Source: Halopseudomonas laoshanensis
GTDB lineage: Bacteria > Pseudomonadota > Gammaproteobacteria > Pseudomonadales > Pseudomonadaceae
DNA: 64,000 nucleotides
Reading direction: 5' to 3'
Assembly: GCF_008365385.1 (NCBI RefSeq)
Contig: NZ_QOVF01000003.1
Location: 248,001-312,000, forward strand
Positions within the stretch are counted from its first letter, which is position 1, and every line of letters starts with the position of its first letter. Below, piece after piece: positions 20,250 to 31,997 of the stretch. The notes beneath the pieces were generated by a model. It was not told where the DNA came from and did not search any database. It was given only the letters and a program-made list of their open reading frames with translations. The translations under genes were made by a program, and so were the position numbers.

Positions 20250-20786
20250 TCAGGATTTCAACGCCTCGGCCAGCTTATCCAGCTTGCCGCGGACCGAACC
20301 GTCGATGACCAAGTCACCCGCACGAATCAACACACCGCCGATCAAGGCCGGGTTGATGGTCACATGAGGAGTTACTGTCCGGTCTAACCGCTTGGAAAGA
20401 GCGGTTGCCAGCGTTTTCTGTTGATCGTCGCTCAGCTCAAAGGCGGATTCCACCTCGACTGCCACGCTACGATCATGTTCTGCCTTGTGTTGCTCATAGA
20501 GCTCGGCAATAACCGGGATCAAGGGCAAACGGTCATGCTCAGACAGCGTCCGGATAAAATTACCGAAAGCCTCATCCACATGACCCTCGCACACCATGAG
20601 CAGGTCGTCGGCCTTGCGTTCCTCGGTCAGACCGGGATTACGCATCCTCGCGGCAAAAGCGTCATCCTGAACGGCCGCTGCTGCCAGGGTCAGCATGCCA
20701 GACCAGGCATCCAGACCACCGGCAGCAGAAGCGTGTTCAAAAGCTGCTTTTGCGTAAGGCCGAGCTAGCGTATTGATAGTAGCCAT
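20250..20786 (-). CDS. atpH: ATP synthase delta subunit
   Basis: 178 residues, part of the peripheral stalk joining F1 to subunit b. N-terminal TLARPYAKAAFEHA and C-terminal NPALIGGVLIRAGDLVIDGSV are the conserved ends of the family. Fifteen bases separate its stop from the atpA start. Confidence 0.96.
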   Translation of the reverse strand: MATINTLARPYAKAAFEHASAAGGLDAWSGMLTLAAAAVQDDAFAARMRNPGLTEERKADDLLMVCEGHVDEAFGNFIRTLSEHDRLPLIPVIAELYEQHKAEHDRSVAVEVESAFELSDDQQKTLATALSKRLDRTVTPHVTINPALIGGVLIRAGDLVIDGSVRGKLDKLAEALKS

Positions 20787-20798
20787 AGCTCGCCTCGC

Positions 20799-21269
20799 TT
20801 AGAGTTGTGAGGCCAATTTATTGACCAGCTCACTGTGCGCCTTGGCGTCGATTTCCGACCCCAGAATTTGCTCAGCGCCCCGAACGGCCAATACGGCCAC
20901 CTGGGCCCGAAGGTCATCCTTGGCGCGATTCACTTCCTGTTCGATCTCGGCCTTAGCGGCTGTGATCAGACGTTCACCTTCGGAACGTGCCTGCTCTTTA
21001 GCTTCCTCAACAATGAGGTTGGCACTCTTGTTGGCTTGCTCGATGATCTGAGTAGCCTGTTCCTTGGTTTCACGCAGGGTCTGGGAAGCTTTCTCTTGGG
21101 CCAGGTCAAGGTCACGTTGGGCGCGGCCAGCCGCGTCCAGACCTTCAGCGATTTTTTTCTGGCGCTCTGCCATGGCTGCCGTGATCGGCGGCCACACATA
21201 CTTCATGCAGAACCAGACAAAAATAGCGAAGGCAATCGTTTGACCAAACAGCGTCAGATTAATATTCAC
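20799..21269 (-). CDS. atpF: ATP synthase subunit b
   Basis: 156 residues. One N-terminal membrane segment (residues 5-24) is followed by a long charged, alanine-rich helix that forms the dimeric peripheral stalk. Length and layout match the E. coli-type b subunit. It lies 12 bases upstream of atpH on the minus strand. Confidence 0.96.
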   Translation of the reverse strand: MNINLTLFGQTIAFAIFVWFCMKYVWPPITAAMAERQKKIAEGLDAAGRAQRDLDLAQEKASQTLRETKEQATQIIEQANKSANLIVEEAKEQARSEGERLITAAKAEIEQEVNRAKDDLRAQVAVLAVRGAEQILGSEIDAKAHSELVNKLASQL

Positions 21270-21364
21270 AGCGATTTACCTCGTGCTATTCGTTGAGTCC
21301 CGGATCTCTTGATCCAGATGATAGGTCCGGCAAACCGTGGCTTACCGGAGATCAGTCATCTGAA

Positions 21365-21619
<255 letters not shown>

Positions 21620-21667
21620 TCAAGGTTGCAGTTCAAGGTTGGTTGATTGAACAGGGTTCGAGTGCGG

Positions 21668-22534
<867 letters not shown>

Positions 22535-22939
22535 CTAATGCTTTTGAAATCGTTTGACTATGAGCAGGCCACTGGCTCCGACGGCCAGCACCGCGAGGTA
22601 ACCAGCAAATACTGCGGTCGCCTCCAGCGGCTTTACACCTACCCACACCAGCACAAAAAGTGCGGCGGTCAATATTATTTTGCCAGCCTCGCCGGAATAA
22701 AATTCACGGACGATGGCCTGGGCTGATCGGGCTCCGCTATAGCGGTACACCCGATAAGCAAAATAGGCATTGGGGACCAGCGCGACAAGTCCACCCAAGA
22801 GGCCGGAATATCCGGCTACAGGATTCTGGAAAAACCACAGAATCAGCGCTGCCAAAAGGGCTACGCAAGCTTGAAGCAACAACACCGGGAAAGCTGGCAA
22901 GCGATGGAAAGGGGTTCTATTGGGCGTTCTTGCGTCCAT
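22535..22939 (-). CDS. atpI: ATP synthase protein I
   Basis: 134 residues with four hydrophobic segments; AtpI helps assemble the c-ring. First gene of the operon, 12 bases before atpB. The promoter listed at 23030-23058 lies about 90 bases upstream. Confidence 0.88.
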   Translation of the reverse strand: MDARTPNRTPFHRLPAFPVLLLQACVALLAALILWFFQNPVAGYSGLLGGLVALVPNAYFAYRVYRYSGARSAQAIVREFYSGEAGKIILTAALFVLVWVGVKPLEATAVFAGYLAVLAVGASGLLIVKRFQKH

Positions 22940-23029
22940 TTACCCGCCTCGCGACCGCTGCTTCAGGTTCTTTTCCGGGGCTTTCCCCGCAACAAACTGG
23001 TGCATTTCACCAGCTAAAATAGCGCGAGG

Positions 23030-23058
23030 AGTATAGGTTGAATAATCCTCCGATTCAA
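23030..23058 (-). promoter_or_regulatory. Sigma70-type promoter of the atp operon
   Basis: Read on the minus strand: -35 TTGAAT (23058-23053), a 17-base spacer, -10 TATACT (23035-23030). The -35 is part of a dyad, GTTGAAT (23037-23043) with ATTCAAC (23053-23059), that could be a regulator site. The inferred start is about 80 bases before atpI. Confidence 0.65.
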
Positions 23059-23154
23059 CACTAACCGGGCGAATCCCCCGTCTTTTCAATCAGTAGGCCG
23101 CATTCGACGGCCCGTTTGGCGACTATGACGTCTCTTCCGCATTCACCAACTGGC

Positions 23155-24015
23155 TCACTTGATATGCATCAACACGCCATCAAGTTCATCCAACGAGCTA
23201 TAGCTGATAACCAGTTTGCCCTTGCCCTTGGCGCCGTGCTGAATCTTCACTTCGGCGCCTATACGTTCGGCGAGATCCTGTTGCAACCGCTCAATATCAG
23301 GATTAGCGCGGGTATCACCGGCTTCGCGGCGGGGATTCAGCCACTGGCGCACCAATGCTTCAGTCTGACGAACGGTCAAACCTTTGGCGACTACCTGCCG
23401 GGCCGCGGCTGTCTGATCCTCGCTGGGCAAACCCAGCAAAGCCCGCGCATGGCCCATTTCCAGATCACCGCGTTCCAGTAACAATTTGACATCATCTGGC
23501 AGCGCCATCAGACGCAGCAGATTGGTAATGCTGACCCGGGATTTACCCACCGCGTCAGCAACCTGCTGCTGGGTCAGTTCGAACTCCAACTGCAAACGTT
23601 GCAGGGCGATGGCTTCTTCGATCGGGTTGAGATCTTCGCGCTGGATGTTCTCGATCAGCGCCATGGCAATAGCCGCTTCGTCGGGTACATCGCGGATTAC
23701 CGCCGGGATCGAATCCAGGCCGGCTTGCTGTGTGGCACGCCAGCGCCTTTCGCCGGCGATGATTTCGTAACGACCCTCGGCAATCGGGCGGACCACTATT
23801 GGCTGCATGACGCCTTGCACACGAATGGAATTGGCCAGCTCTTCCAGAGCCTGGGGATCCATGTCGCGGCGGGGTTGGTATTTGCCGCGCTGAATCAGAT
23901 CAACCGGTAATTCCTTAAGCAGTTGCTCCTGATTCTCAGATCCCTGACCGGCGCTGTTGGATTGCCCTAGCAGCGCATCCAGCCCCCTTCCCAAGCCGCG
24001 TTTCTTGACCGCCAT
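23155..24015 (-). CDS. parB: Chromosome-partitioning protein ParB
   Basis: 286 residues, the CTP-dependent clamp that loads at parS and spreads on DNA. The N-terminal KRGLGRGLDALL (residues 5-16) contacts ParA; the CTP-binding GERRWRA is at 88-94; the helix-turn-helix region (TQQQVADAVGKSRVSITNLLR) and the C-terminal dimer domain follow. parA is directly upstream; three parS sites are seen in this window. Confidence 0.97.
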   Translation of the reverse strand: MAVKKRGLGRGLDALLGQSNSAGQGSENQEQLLKELPVDLIQRGKYQPRRDMDPQALEELANSIRVQGVMQPIVVRPIAEGRYEIIAGERRWRATQQAGLDSIPAVIRDVPDEAAIAMALIENIQREDLNPIEEAIALQRLQLEFELTQQQVADAVGKSRVSITNLLRLMALPDDVKLLLERGDLEMGHARALLGLPSEDQTAAARQVVAKGLTVRQTEALVRQWLNPRREAGDTRANPDIERLQQDLAERIGAEVKIQHGAKGKGKLVISYSSLDELDGVLMHIK

Positions 24016-24038
24016 GCCGGTATTGTCCTTTTATTCGA

Positions 24039-24842
24039 TTAGTCGTTCGCGCTCGCCAGAGCACTTGCTTTGGCAGCTTGTTTGGAGCGTCTTACCACTT
24101 CGCCGGCCAGCGCCAGATAAGCCACAGCACCTCGGGATTGCTTGTCATAGGTCAGCGCCGGCATGCCAAAGCTGGGCGCCTCGGCCAGACGCACATTACG
24201 CGGGATCACGGTCTGGTACAGCTTGTCACCAAAGTGACTGGTCAACTGCGCCGATACATCCAGCGTCAGACTATTGCGCGGATCGTACATGGTGCGCAGC
24301 AAGCCTTCGATCTGCAGCGTGGGATTAAGCACCGAACTGATCCGCTGGATAGTATTGACCAGCGCCGACAGGCCTTCCAACGCATAGTATTCGCATTGCA
24401 TGGGAATAATGACCCCATCGGCGGCGACCAATCCATTGACGGTCAACATGTTCAGCGAGGGCGGGCAATCGATCAGAATGTAATCGTACTGACTGCGCAG
24501 GGTTGTCAGCGCGTAACGCAGGCGGCTTTCCTTCATCTTCACATCGAGCAGTTCGACTTCGGCAGCAGTCAGATCACCGTTGGCCGGCAATATGTCATAA
24601 CCACCGTTTTCGGAACGTTGCAGCGCCTGCTTCAGCTCACAGCGACCGGTCAGCAACTCGTAAACCGAATTCTCCAGATCGGATTTGTCGATACCGCTAC
24701 CCATGGTCGCATTGCCCTGGGGATCCAGATCCACCAGCAACACCTTGCGTTTGGTAGCAGCCAGCGAGGCGGCGAGGTTGATGCAGGTGGTGGTCTTGCC
24801 GACGCCGCCTTTCTGGTTGGCTATTGCCAATACCTTGCCCAC
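24039..24842 (-). CDS. parA: Chromosome-partitioning ATPase ParA/Soj
   Basis: 267-residue Walker-type ATPase. The deviant Walker A KGGVGKTT lies at residues 11-18, with the signature lysine at 11. Binds DNA non-specifically and moves origins together with ParB. A GGAGGT ribosome site lies just before the ATG. Gene order rsmG-parA-parB on the minus strand is typical of pseudomonads. Confidence 0.97.
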   Translation of the reverse strand: MGKVLAIANQKGGVGKTTTCINLAASLAATKRKVLLVDLDPQGNATMGSGIDKSDLENSVYELLTGRCELKQALQRSENGGYDILPANGDLTAAEVELLDVKMKESRLRYALTTLRSQYDYILIDCPPSLNMLTVNGLVAADGVIIPMQCEYYALEGLSALVNTIQRISSVLNPTLQIEGLLRTMYDPRNSLTLDVSAQLTSHFGDKLYQTVIPRNVRLAEAPSFGMPALTYDKQSRGAVAYLALAGEVVRRSKQAAKASALASAND

Positions 24843-24851
24843 TATGACCTC

Positions 24852-25505
24852 CTATCCGTTGTCAGCCTGAACCTGCCGTTGCAGTATCAGCAGATGTCGG
24901 CTGCCCTGGCAACCGGGTACCGCCAATTGTGCGCTGTCAGTGACCTGGAAGTCGACCGGCAATGCAGCCAACTCCTCCTCCGGATACTGCCCCTTCATTG
25001 CCAACCAACGTGTATCGGTATCGCTCAGATGACGTGTCAGATGAGTAAAATCAGCGAGGGAACTGAAGGCCCGGGAGACAATGCCGTGAAACGGCTGCTC
25101 TGCCTGATAGGCTTCCACGCGGTTCTGCACCACGGTCAGATTGGCCAACCCCAGCTCCAGTCGGACCTGGGTGAGAAAGCGGGTTTTCTTGCCGTTGCTA
25201 TCGAGCACGGTGAAGCGCGCATCAGGCCGCATGATTGCCAGAATAATCCCCGGCATACCGCCGCCACTGCCCACATCCAACCAGCGTTCGCCTTGCACAT
25301 AGGGCAAAATGCTCAGACTGTCGAGCAGATGGCGGCTGACCATTTCATCCGGATCGCGCACCGCTGTCAGGTTGTAAGCCTTGTTCCATTTGTGCAACAG
25401 CTCGAGATAGGCCAGCAGCTGCCGAGTTTGTTCCGGGCTCAGCTCGATGCCCAGGGCGGCAGCACCTTGAATAAGTTCAGCAGCATGATCGGCCATCGCG
25501 CTCAC
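24852..25505 (-). CDS. rsmG: 16S rRNA G527 N7-methyltransferase
   Basis: 217 residues from a GTG at 25505. Methylates G527 of 16S rRNA with SAM. The SAM-binding [12 protein letters not shown] (residues 75-86) is typical. The GTG overlaps the mnmG stop as GTGA; an in-frame ATG three codons later (25496) is the alternative. Forms a unit with mnmG, as in many bacteria. Confidence 0.95.
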   Translation of the reverse strand: MSAMADHAAELIQGAAALGIELSPEQTRQLLAYLELLHKWNKAYNLTAVRDPDEMVSRHLLDSLSILPYVQGERWLDVGSGGGMPGIILAIMRPDARFTVLDSNGKKTRFLTQVRLELGLANLTVVQNRVEAYQAEQPFHGIVSRAFSSLADFTHLTRHLSDTDTRWLAMKGQYPEEELAALPVDFQVTDSAQLAVPGCQGSRHLLILQRQVQADNG

Positions 25506-27397
25506 GCCTCTCTTGCCAGGCTGCTGCCCGCGGCGCTGCGTTTTTTCAGATGGATCAACAGCAGACTGACCGCCGCCGGAGTTACACCCGGTATGCGCGA
25601 GGCCTGACCCAGGGTTTGCGGGCGCACATCAGCGAGCTTGTGCTTGATCTCGTTGGACAGACCATTGAGCGTCAGATAATCCAACCCATCGGGGAGCAGC
25701 GTCTGTTCGTGCTGCCGCAAACGGTCGATCTCTTCTTGCTGTCGCTCGATATAGCCGGCGTACTTGGTATGGATTTCCACCTGTTCCGCGGCATCCGCAG
25801 GAATATCCACCTTGCCAGTCAGCTCGCACAGGGCCGTGTAGTCCACTTCTGGACGACGCAACAAATCGAGCAAATTATATTCGTGATTCAGCGGCGTGGC
25901 GTAGCGCTCGGCAAAAGCTTTGCCGATCTCACTGTTGGGCTGCACCCAGGTACTGCTCAGGCGCTTACGCTCGGCGTCGATTGCTTCGCGCTTGGCACTG
26001 AATACTGACCAGCGATGGTCATCGACCAGGCCCAGCTCGCGACCCTTTTCCGTCAAACGCAGGTCGGCGTTGTCTTCACGCAATACCAGTCGGTACTCAG
26101 CCCGCGAAGTAAACATGCGGTAAGGCTCGCGCGTGCCCATGGTGATCAGATCGTCGACCAGTACGCCGATGTAGGCTTCATCACGACGCGGGCACCAGGC
26201 TTCCTGATCCTGCGAGCGTCGCGCAGCGTTCATGCCCGCGAGCAGGCCCTGAGCAGCGGCTTCTTCATAACCGGTAGTGCCGTTGATCTGCCCGGCAAAG
26301 AACAGCCCGCCAATCACCTTGGTTTCCAGTGAGTACTTCAGATCCTGCGGGTTGAAGTAATCGTATTCAATCGCGTAACCGGGACGCAGGATGTGGGCGT
26401 TTTCCATGCCCTCGATCGATTGCACGACCTGCAACTGCACATCGAACGGCAATGAAGTGGATATGCCGTTGGGGTACAGCTCATGGGTGGTCAAACCTTC
26501 CGGCTCGATAAACACCTGATGCTGATTCTTGTCGGCAAAGCGATGAATCTTGTCTTCGATCGACGGGCAATAGCGTGGGCCTACCCCTTCGATCACACCG
26601 GTATACATCGGCGAGCGATCCAGATTGTTGCGAATAATCTCGTGAGTACGCTCGTTGGTGTAGGTAATCCAGCAATTGACCTGTTGCGGATGCTCGTTGA
26701 CGTTGCCCAGGAACGACATTACCGGCAAGGGGGTGTCGCCGGGCTGCACGGTCATCTTGCTGTAATCCACGGTGCGCCCGTCAATGCGCGGTGGCGTACC
26801 GGTCTTCAAGCGGTCCACGCGCAGGGGCAATTCACGTAAACGATCAGCCAGGGCAATAGCCGGTGGATCACCGGCACGGCCACCAGAGTAGTTATCCAGA
26901 CCTATGTGAATCAAGCCGCCGAGGAAAGTACCGGTAGTCAGCACGACGTTGTCGGCATGGAAACGCAGACCCATCTGGGTAACAACCCCACATACCTGAT
27001 CGTTCTCGACAATCAGATCGTCACAGGCCTGCTGGAATATCCACAGATTGGGTTGGTTCTCCAGCATTTCACGAATGGCCGCCTTGTACAGGATACGGTC
27101 AGCCTGAGCCCGCGTGGCACGCACAGCCGGGCCTTTGCGGCTGTTGAGCACGCGAAACTGAATACCCGCCAGATCGGTTGCCCTGGCCATGGCTCCGCCC
27201 AGAGCATCGATTTCCTTGACCAGATGGCTCTTGCCGATACCGCCGATCGCAGGGTTACAGCTCATCTGCCCAAGCGTCTCGACGTTATGGCTCAGCAGCA
27301 AGGTCTTCACGCCCATACGAGCAGCAGCCAGTGCGGCTTCGGTGCCAGCGTGGCCCCCGCCTACAACGATTACGTCAAAACGACTTGGAAATTGCAC
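25502..27397 (-). CDS. mnmG: tRNA uridine-5-carboxymethylaminomethyl modification FAD enzyme
   Basis: 631 residues (GidA). With MnmE it installs the cmnm5 group at the wobble uridine of several tRNAs. The FAD-binding [10 protein letters not shown] begins at residue 13, and the internal conserved segments ([20 protein letters not shown]) are intact. It lies next to the second origin-like region and is the first gene of a run to parB. Confidence 0.97.
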   Translation of the reverse strand: MQFPSRFDVIVVGGGHAGTEAALAAARMGVKTLLLSHNVETLGQMSCNPAIGGIGKSHLVKEIDALGGAMARATDLAGIQFRVLNSRKGPAVRATRAQADRILYKAAIREMLENQPNLWIFQQACDDLIVENDQVCGVVTQMGLRFHADNVVLTTGTFLGGLIHIGLDNYSGGRAGDPPAIALADRLRELPLRVDRLKTGTPPRIDGRTVDYSKMTVQPGDTPLPVMSFLGNVNEHPQQVNCWITYTNERTHEIIRNNLDRSPMYTGVIEGVGPRYCPSIEDKIHRFADKNQHQVFIEPEGLTTHELYPNGISTSLPFDVQLQVVQSIEGMENAHILRPGYAIEYDYFNPQDLKYSLETKVIGGLFFAGQINGTTGYEEAAAQGLLAGMNAARRSQDQEAWCPRRDEAYIGVLVDDLITMGTREPYRMFTSRAEYRLVLREDNADLRLTEKGRELGLVDDHRWSVFSAKREAIDAERKRLSSTWVQPNSEIGKAFAERYATPLNHEYNLLDLLRRPEVDYTALCELTGKVDIPADAAEQVEIHTKYAGYIERQQEEIDRLRQHEQTLLPDGLDYLTLNGLSNEIKHKLADVRPQTLGQASRIPGVTPAAVSLLLIHLKKRSAAGSSLAREA

Positions 27398-27919
27398 GGT
27401 AAACCTCGTTGCCAGACAACGGCTGGCTTCGGGAAAAGGGGCTGATTATAGGCTTGTGTTGAGAAAATTGCAGCTTTGTGCTGGATGTTTTTTGAACAGC
27501 CGGTCAGACAGGTCTGGGTACTCTCGACCTACTCAGCTCATTAGTAGAATAAATTAAAGAAAGATTTAAAAAGCTTTATGTAGTTAATGTTAATGAGTAA
27601 GCGCTTTTCTGTGAGTAACTGCTTTAAACCTATATAAATCAATCATTTGGAATGAAAGAAAGGTTGTGGTCAGGCTGGGTTTGAATGGGTCCGTAAGCGG
27701 TGTGTTACTTGTGCATAACTTGCATGCTTATCCACAGGGTGTTTTGGGTGCAGGTTGTACACAGACTTTCGACCTAGTCTCAGGGCTAGTTGTACACAGG
27801 GCTCAGTCAGGTTGAACGAGGTGAAATAAGCGTATAGAAGGGAAAAAATAAGCGAAAAAAGACGTCAACGAAGGTGCAATTCCGAGGCGTGATCGAAAAT
27901 TCCAGTATTGACGGGCTGT
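27398..27919. other. Second origin-like intergenic region between mnmG and mnmE
   Basis: A 522-base gap with no gene. It has an AT-rich part (27540-27660) followed by DnaA-box-like 9-mers: TGTGCATAA (27710-27718), a perfect TTATCCACA (27728-27736), and TTGTACACA twice (27755-27763; 27790-27798). The 41 bases at 27582-27622 match 31 of 41 bases, ungapped, with 32058-32098 in oriC. I recall that a second origin-like region near here has been described in P. aeruginosa and P. putida; whether it works in this organism cannot be told from sequence. Confidence 0.65.
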
Positions 27920-29287
27920 TTATTTGCCAATGCAGAAGCTGGAGAAGATCCGGCCGAGCAGATCATCGGCGCTGAATTCGCCGGTTATGCTGCCAAGGGC
28001 TTGTTGCGCCATGCGCAGGTCCTCAGCGAGCAACTCTCCTGCACCCATCAGGGTTAACTGGTCGTGACCATGAGACAGGTGCTCGCTAGCCTGTTCCAAT
28101 GCCTGCAAATGGCGTCGACGAGCACTGAACAGGCTTTCCGATGCTTGCTCATAGCCCATGCAGGTTTTCAGGTGCTCACGCAGCAGCTCCACACCCTCGC
28201 CAGTACGAGCACAGAGCTGGATGGTCACGCTGCCATCAACCGCCTGTTGCTGGCCTGGCTGCTCACCTATCAGGTCGATCTTGTTATGAATCAGGGTCAC
28301 CTTGCTGGGGTCGGGTCGCTGCAGCAGAAACTCTGGCCACAGGTTTTCCGGATGATGCGCCTCGGGCTGCGACGCATCGACCATTAACAGGATCCGGTCG
28401 GCCTCGGCGATGGCGGCCATGGCGCGTTCGACGCCGATCTTTTCGACTTGGTCTTCAGTATCCCGCAGCCCTGCAGTGTCAATGATATGCAGCGGCATAC
28501 TGTCGATGTGAATATGTTCACGCAGGATATCCCGGGTGGTGCCGGCGATATCCGTGACGATGGCGCTGTCCTTGCCGGCCAAGGCATTAAGCAGGCTGGA
28601 TTTGCCCGCATTGGGCCGGCCGGCGATAACCACGGTCATTCCGTCACGTAACAACGCGCCCTGCCCGGCTTCCCGCTGCACCTGCCGGAGTTGCTCACGG
28701 ACTGTCTGAAGTTGGGCCAGCACGTGACCATCAGCGAGAAAATCAATTTCTTCTTCCGGGAAATCAATTGCCGCTTCCACATAGATACGTAGTGCAATAA
28801 GCGCCTCAGTCAGCGCATTCACCCGCGTGGAAAACGCGCCCTGCAAGGAGTGCAACGCATTGCGTGCGGCCTGCTCCGAGCTGGCCTCGATCAGATCGGC
28901 AATGGCCTCAGCCTGGGCCAGGTCGAGTTTGTCATTCAGAAACGCCCGTTCACTGAACTCACCAGGGTTGGCCAAGCGCGCGCCGGCGTGCAGACAGGCC
29001 TTGAGCAGCAGATCCATGACCACTGGCCCACCATGACCTTGCAGCTCCAGTACATCTTCGCCGGTGAAGGAATGTGGCCCGGGGAAGTACAGCGTCAGGC
29101 CTTGATCCAGCGCTACGTCCTGTTGCCAGAAGGTACCGTAATGGGCATGCCGGGGTGTGGGTTGGATACGCGCTATCTGTTTGGCAATAGCCGGTGCGGC
29201 CGGTCCGGATACACGGATAATCCCTACCCCACCCTGACCTGGTGGTGTGGCGATGGCGGCAATGGTATCGGCGTGATAACTGGGCAT
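27920..29287 (-). CDS. mnmE: tRNA modification GTPase MnmE
   Basis: 455 residues from the ATG at 29287, partner of MnmG. The G domain P-loop GRPNAGKS is at residues 223-230, and the essential C-terminal CIGK is present as the last four residues. The sequence AGAGA lies about 6 bases before this ATG; the ATG at 29293 is two codons upstream. A palindromic terminator separates it from yidC. Confidence 0.96.
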   Translation of the reverse strand: MPSYHADTIAAIATPPGQGGVGIIRVSGPAAPAIAKQIARIQPTPRHAHYGTFWQQDVALDQGLTLYFPGPHSFTGEDVLELQGHGGPVVMDLLLKACLHAGARLANPGEFSERAFLNDKLDLAQAEAIADLIEASSEQAARNALHSLQGAFSTRVNALTEALIALRIYVEAAIDFPEEEIDFLADGHVLAQLQTVREQLRQVQREAGQGALLRDGMTVVIAGRPNAGKSSLLNALAGKDSAIVTDIAGTTRDILREHIHIDSMPLHIIDTAGLRDTEDQVEKIGVERAMAAIAEADRILLMVDASQPEAHHPENLWPEFLLQRPDPSKVTLIHNKIDLIGEQPGQQQAVDGSVTIQLCARTGEGVELLREHLKTCMGYEQASESLFSARRRHLQALEQASEHLSHGHDQLTLMGAGELLAEDLRMAQQALGSITGEFSADDLLGRIFSSFCIGK

Positions 29288-29346
29288 GGTCATTCTCTGG
29301 GTAAGCGTGTCGGGATGCTGATGTAACGCTAGTGGAAAGACAGATA

Positions 29347-29370
29347 GCAAAACGCCCCGATATCGGGGCG
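29347..29370 (-). terminator. Palindromic terminator after yidC
   Basis: CGCCCCGATATCGGGGCG (29353-29370) is a perfect palindrome, followed on the minus strand by TTTTGC. It lies 27 bases past the yidC stop and before mnmE. Confidence 0.6.
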
Positions 29371-29396
29371 CGTGCTTAGCTCTGCGGAAGGCGGAA

Positions 29397-31118
29397 TTAC
29401 TCGCCTTTTGCTGCAGCGCCTTTTTCGATCTGACGGGTAATGTACCACTGTTGTGCGATCGACAGCATGTTGTTGACCACCCAGTACAGCACCAGACCTG
29501 CCGGGAACCAGAGGAAGAAGAAGGTAAAGACGATCGGCAGCATCTTCATTACCTTGGCCTGCATCGGATCCGGTGGCGCCGGGTTCAGCTGCTGCTGGAT
29601 GAACATGGTGGCGCCCATCAGGATCGGCAGAATGAAATAGGGATCCTTGAGCGATAGATCGGTGATCCATCCTAGCCACGGCGCCTGACGCATCTCGACG
29701 CTTTCCATCAGTGTCCAGTACAGCGCAATAAACACCGGCATCTGCACCAGGATCGGCAAACAGCCGCCCAATGGATTGATCTTCTCTTTCTTGTACAACT
29801 CCATCATGCCCTGGGACATTTTCTGACGGTCGTCGCCATGCTGTTCACGCAGCGCTTGCAGCTTGGGTGCAACGCGGCGCATGTTGGCCATGGAACGGTA
29901 GCTAGTAGCCGAGAGCGGGAAGAACACCAGTTTGATCAGCACGGTGAGCAGGATGATGCTCCAGCCCCAGTTACCGACAAAGCTGTGGATCAGGCTCAAT
30001 ACCCAGAACAGAGGCTGTGCAATCCACCACAAGAAACCGTAATCGACAGTCAGCTCCAGGCCAGGCGAAATTTCTTTCAGGCTGTCCTGGATCTTGGGGC
30101 CGGCATAGAAGTCGGCACTGATGCTGGCTTGCTGGCCAGGCTCGATGACGCTGGCCGGGCTGGTGAAACCGACAATGTAATTGCCGGCGCTGTCAGTGCG
30201 CGTCTGGTACACATGCTGTTGATCGGCAGCGGGAATCCAGGCTGTTACGAAGTAGTGCTGCAACCAGGCAACCCAGCCACCGCCGACCGTTTCCTTGAGG
30301 CGATTCTTGTCCATGTCGGACATCGACACCTTGGTGTAGGACTCGTCCGCACTCCAGTAGGCTGCGCCAAGATAGGTCGCCATGCCGGTAGCGCTGGAAC
30401 TGGAAGGATCGCTGCTGTCATCACGCTTGATCTGACCGAACAGGTTACCAGTCCAAGTCTCGCCACTCTGGTTGTCGATGATGTAATCGACGTCTACCAG
30501 ATACTCACCACGGGTGAAGGTAAAGCGCTTGATATAGCTGACATCGTTTTCTTCAAAACGCAGGTCTACTACCAACTGCTCGTCATCGCCCAGGCTGTAG
30601 CTCTGGCTTTCAGCACTGTACAACGGGCGACCGGCAGAGCGGGCATCCGGTCCGTTTTTACCGGTAAGCCCGCTTTGCGCTACGTAGGTCATAGCGTTGG
30701 AGTTTTCCAGAATCGGGAAAGGCAGATCAGGACGATCCTTGCGCACCGGATACTGGGGCAGTGACAAGGTCACCAGATCACCACCACGGGGATCAATTTC
30801 CGCCCGCAGTGTATCGGTCTCGATCCTGATCAGATTACCGCTGGTGTCGTCTGGCGTTGCCGCGGTTTGCGGCACTTCTGCGTCACCACCGGGCTCTACT
30901 GCAGGTGGGACATCACTGGTAGCGGCGCTGCTGTTACCAGTCTCGCCGGCATTCTGCGATTCGGGTAATGACGGGACTTCATCATTTCCAGACTGGCTGG
31001 ATTCCGTGGCAACCGGCGGCAGTTCATCGCCCTGGCCATAATCAGCATTCCACTGCAAAACCATGAGATAGGTAATCACGAGCAAAGCAGCTATGAGGAT
31101 ATTTCGTTGCATGTTCAT
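29397..31118 (-). CDS. yidC: Membrane protein insertase YidC
   Basis: 573 residues. The first membrane segment ([15 protein letters not shown]) is followed by a Ser/Pro/Glu-rich linker and the large periplasmic beta domain, then the conserved C-terminal core of membrane helices ([41 protein letters not shown]). It inserts proteins, including ATP synthase subunit c, into the inner membrane. The start overlaps the yidD stop by 4 bases. Confidence 0.96.
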   Translation of the reverse strand: MNMQRNILIAALLVITYLMVLQWNADYGQGDELPPVATESSQSGNDEVPSLPESQNAGETGNSSAATSDVPPAVEPGGDAEVPQTAATPDDTSGNLIRIETDTLRAEIDPRGGDLVTLSLPQYPVRKDRPDLPFPILENSNAMTYVAQSGLTGKNGPDARSAGRPLYSAESQSYSLGDDEQLVVDLRFEENDVSYIKRFTFTRGEYLVDVDYIIDNQSGETWTGNLFGQIKRDDSSDPSSSSATGMATYLGAAYWSADESYTKVSMSDMDKNRLKETVGGGWVAWLQHYFVTAWIPAADQQHVYQTRTDSAGNYIVGFTSPASVIEPGQQASISADFYAGPKIQDSLKEISPGLELTVDYGFLWWIAQPLFWVLSLIHSFVGNWGWSIILLTVLIKLVFFPLSATSYRSMANMRRVAPKLQALREQHGDDRQKMSQGMMELYKKEKINPLGGCLPILVQMPVFIALYWTLMESVEMRQAPWLGWITDLSLKDPYFILPILMGATMFIQQQLNPAPPDPMQAKVMKMLPIVFTFFFLWFPAGLVLYWVVNNMLSIAQQWYITRQIEKGAAAKGE

Positions 31119-31366
31119 GGTTTATTGGTCATCTGAGAAGAAGGTGTGGCAGAGGCAGGCGGTACCGGATCGTATCCACCGGGATTCCAGGGATGGCAAC
31201 GGCTCAAACGCTTAGCACCCAGCAGACTGCCCTGGATAAAACCATGTTGTTCAATGGCTTCTTGGGCATAGCAGGAACAGGACGGGTAGAAACGGCAATG
31301 ACTGGCCATCAGCGGGCTGATAGCGTAGCGATATACCTTGATCACTCCGAGCGCGAGGTTACGCAT
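31115..31366 (-). CDS. yidD: Membrane protein insertion efficiency factor YidD
   Basis: 83 residues from the ATG at 31366; the frame is open upstream but those residues overlap rnpA. The family pattern [16 protein letters not shown] and [14 protein letters not shown] is clear. Small membrane-associated helper of YidC. Overlaps rnpA by 8 bases and yidC by 4, so the three are co-translated. Confidence 0.94.
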   Translation of the reverse strand: MRNLALGVIKVYRYAISPLMASHCRFYPSCSCYAQEAIEQHGFIQGSLLGAKRLSRCHPWNPGGYDPVPPASATPSSQMTNKP

Positions 31367-31763
31367 TGGATGACGGGGGTCCGGAATGGCGTGAACGTGG
31401 CGGCTTGTCCGTTGACCGGGATAGCCTGCGCCACATGCCTTTGAACAGCTCATGTAACGCAGCATTATCCAGTTCACCCAGGCCCTTGCGAGCCAGGACG
31501 ACAATGTCCAGATTGCCCAGTTCCGGCTTGTTCAGCCGGAATGAGTCTCGAGCTATACGTTTGATCCGATTGCGATCAACGGCTCGTCGGACACTTTTTT
31601 TGGCAATCACCAGGCCCAGTCTTGGCTGGTCCGTGGTATTTGCCTTGGCCAACAGCAAGACATAAGGCCCGGAAGCCTTGCGGGTGGCACCATCGAATAC
31701 GTTCTTGAACTGACTTGGCGTTAACAGCCTGCACTCAGGACCGAATCCGAAATCCACCTGCAA
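31359..31763 (-). CDS. rnpA: Ribonuclease P protein component
   Basis: 134 residues; the protein subunit that helps the RNase P RNA cut tRNA 5' leaders. The basic RNR box, [16 protein letters not shown], is conserved. It starts 10 bases after the rpmH stop, the usual rpmH-rnpA pairing. Confidence 0.96.
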   Translation of the reverse strand: MQVDFGFGPECRLLTPSQFKNVFDGATRKASGPYVLLLAKANTTDQPRLGLVIAKKSVRRAVDRNRIKRIARDSFRLNKPELGNLDIVVLARKGLGELDNAALHELFKGMWRRLSRSTDKPPRSRHSGPPSSNA

Positions 31764-31772
31764 AACCGGGTC

Positions 31773-31907
31773 TTAAGCTGACAGACGCTTGCGGCCTTTG
31801 GCGCGACGGCGTGCCAGTACGTTACGACCATTGGCAGTAGCCATGCGAGCGCGGAAACCGTGGTTACGCTTACGCTTCAAAACGCTGGGTTGAAATGTTC
31901 TTTTCAT
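31773..31907 (-). CDS. rpmH: 50S ribosomal protein L34
   Basis: A 44-residue basic protein beginning [17 protein letters not shown] and ending in [10 protein letters not shown], essentially identical to other gamma-proteobacterial L34. It is the last small gene before oriC and is transcribed away from it; its promoter is at 31965-31993. Confidence 0.97.
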   Translation of the reverse strand: MKRTFQPSVLKRKRNHGFRARMATANGRNVLARRRAKGRKRLSA

Positions 31908-31964
31908 CTTGAGTTACCTGATTAATTCGCGTCAGAGCCAGTGAGCCCTTTCAAGGGACCGGCA

Positions 31965-31993
31965 ATTCTAGAGAATAACCCTGTGCAGGTCAA
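31965..31993 (-). promoter_or_regulatory. Sigma70 promoter of the rpmH-rnpA operon
   Basis: On the minus strand: -35 TTGACC (31993-31988), a 17-base spacer, -10 TAGAAT (31970-31965). This is close to consensus and ends about 58 bases before rpmH. Confidence 0.75.
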
Positions 31994-31997
31994 TTCG

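Noticed and set aside
24078-25607. A 509-codon frame on the plus strand over parA and rsmG
   Set aside because: Antisense to two complete genes; the translation resembles no protein family.
28715-28735. CACGTG inside mnmE
   Set aside because: The flanks do not match parS on either side; chance hexamer.
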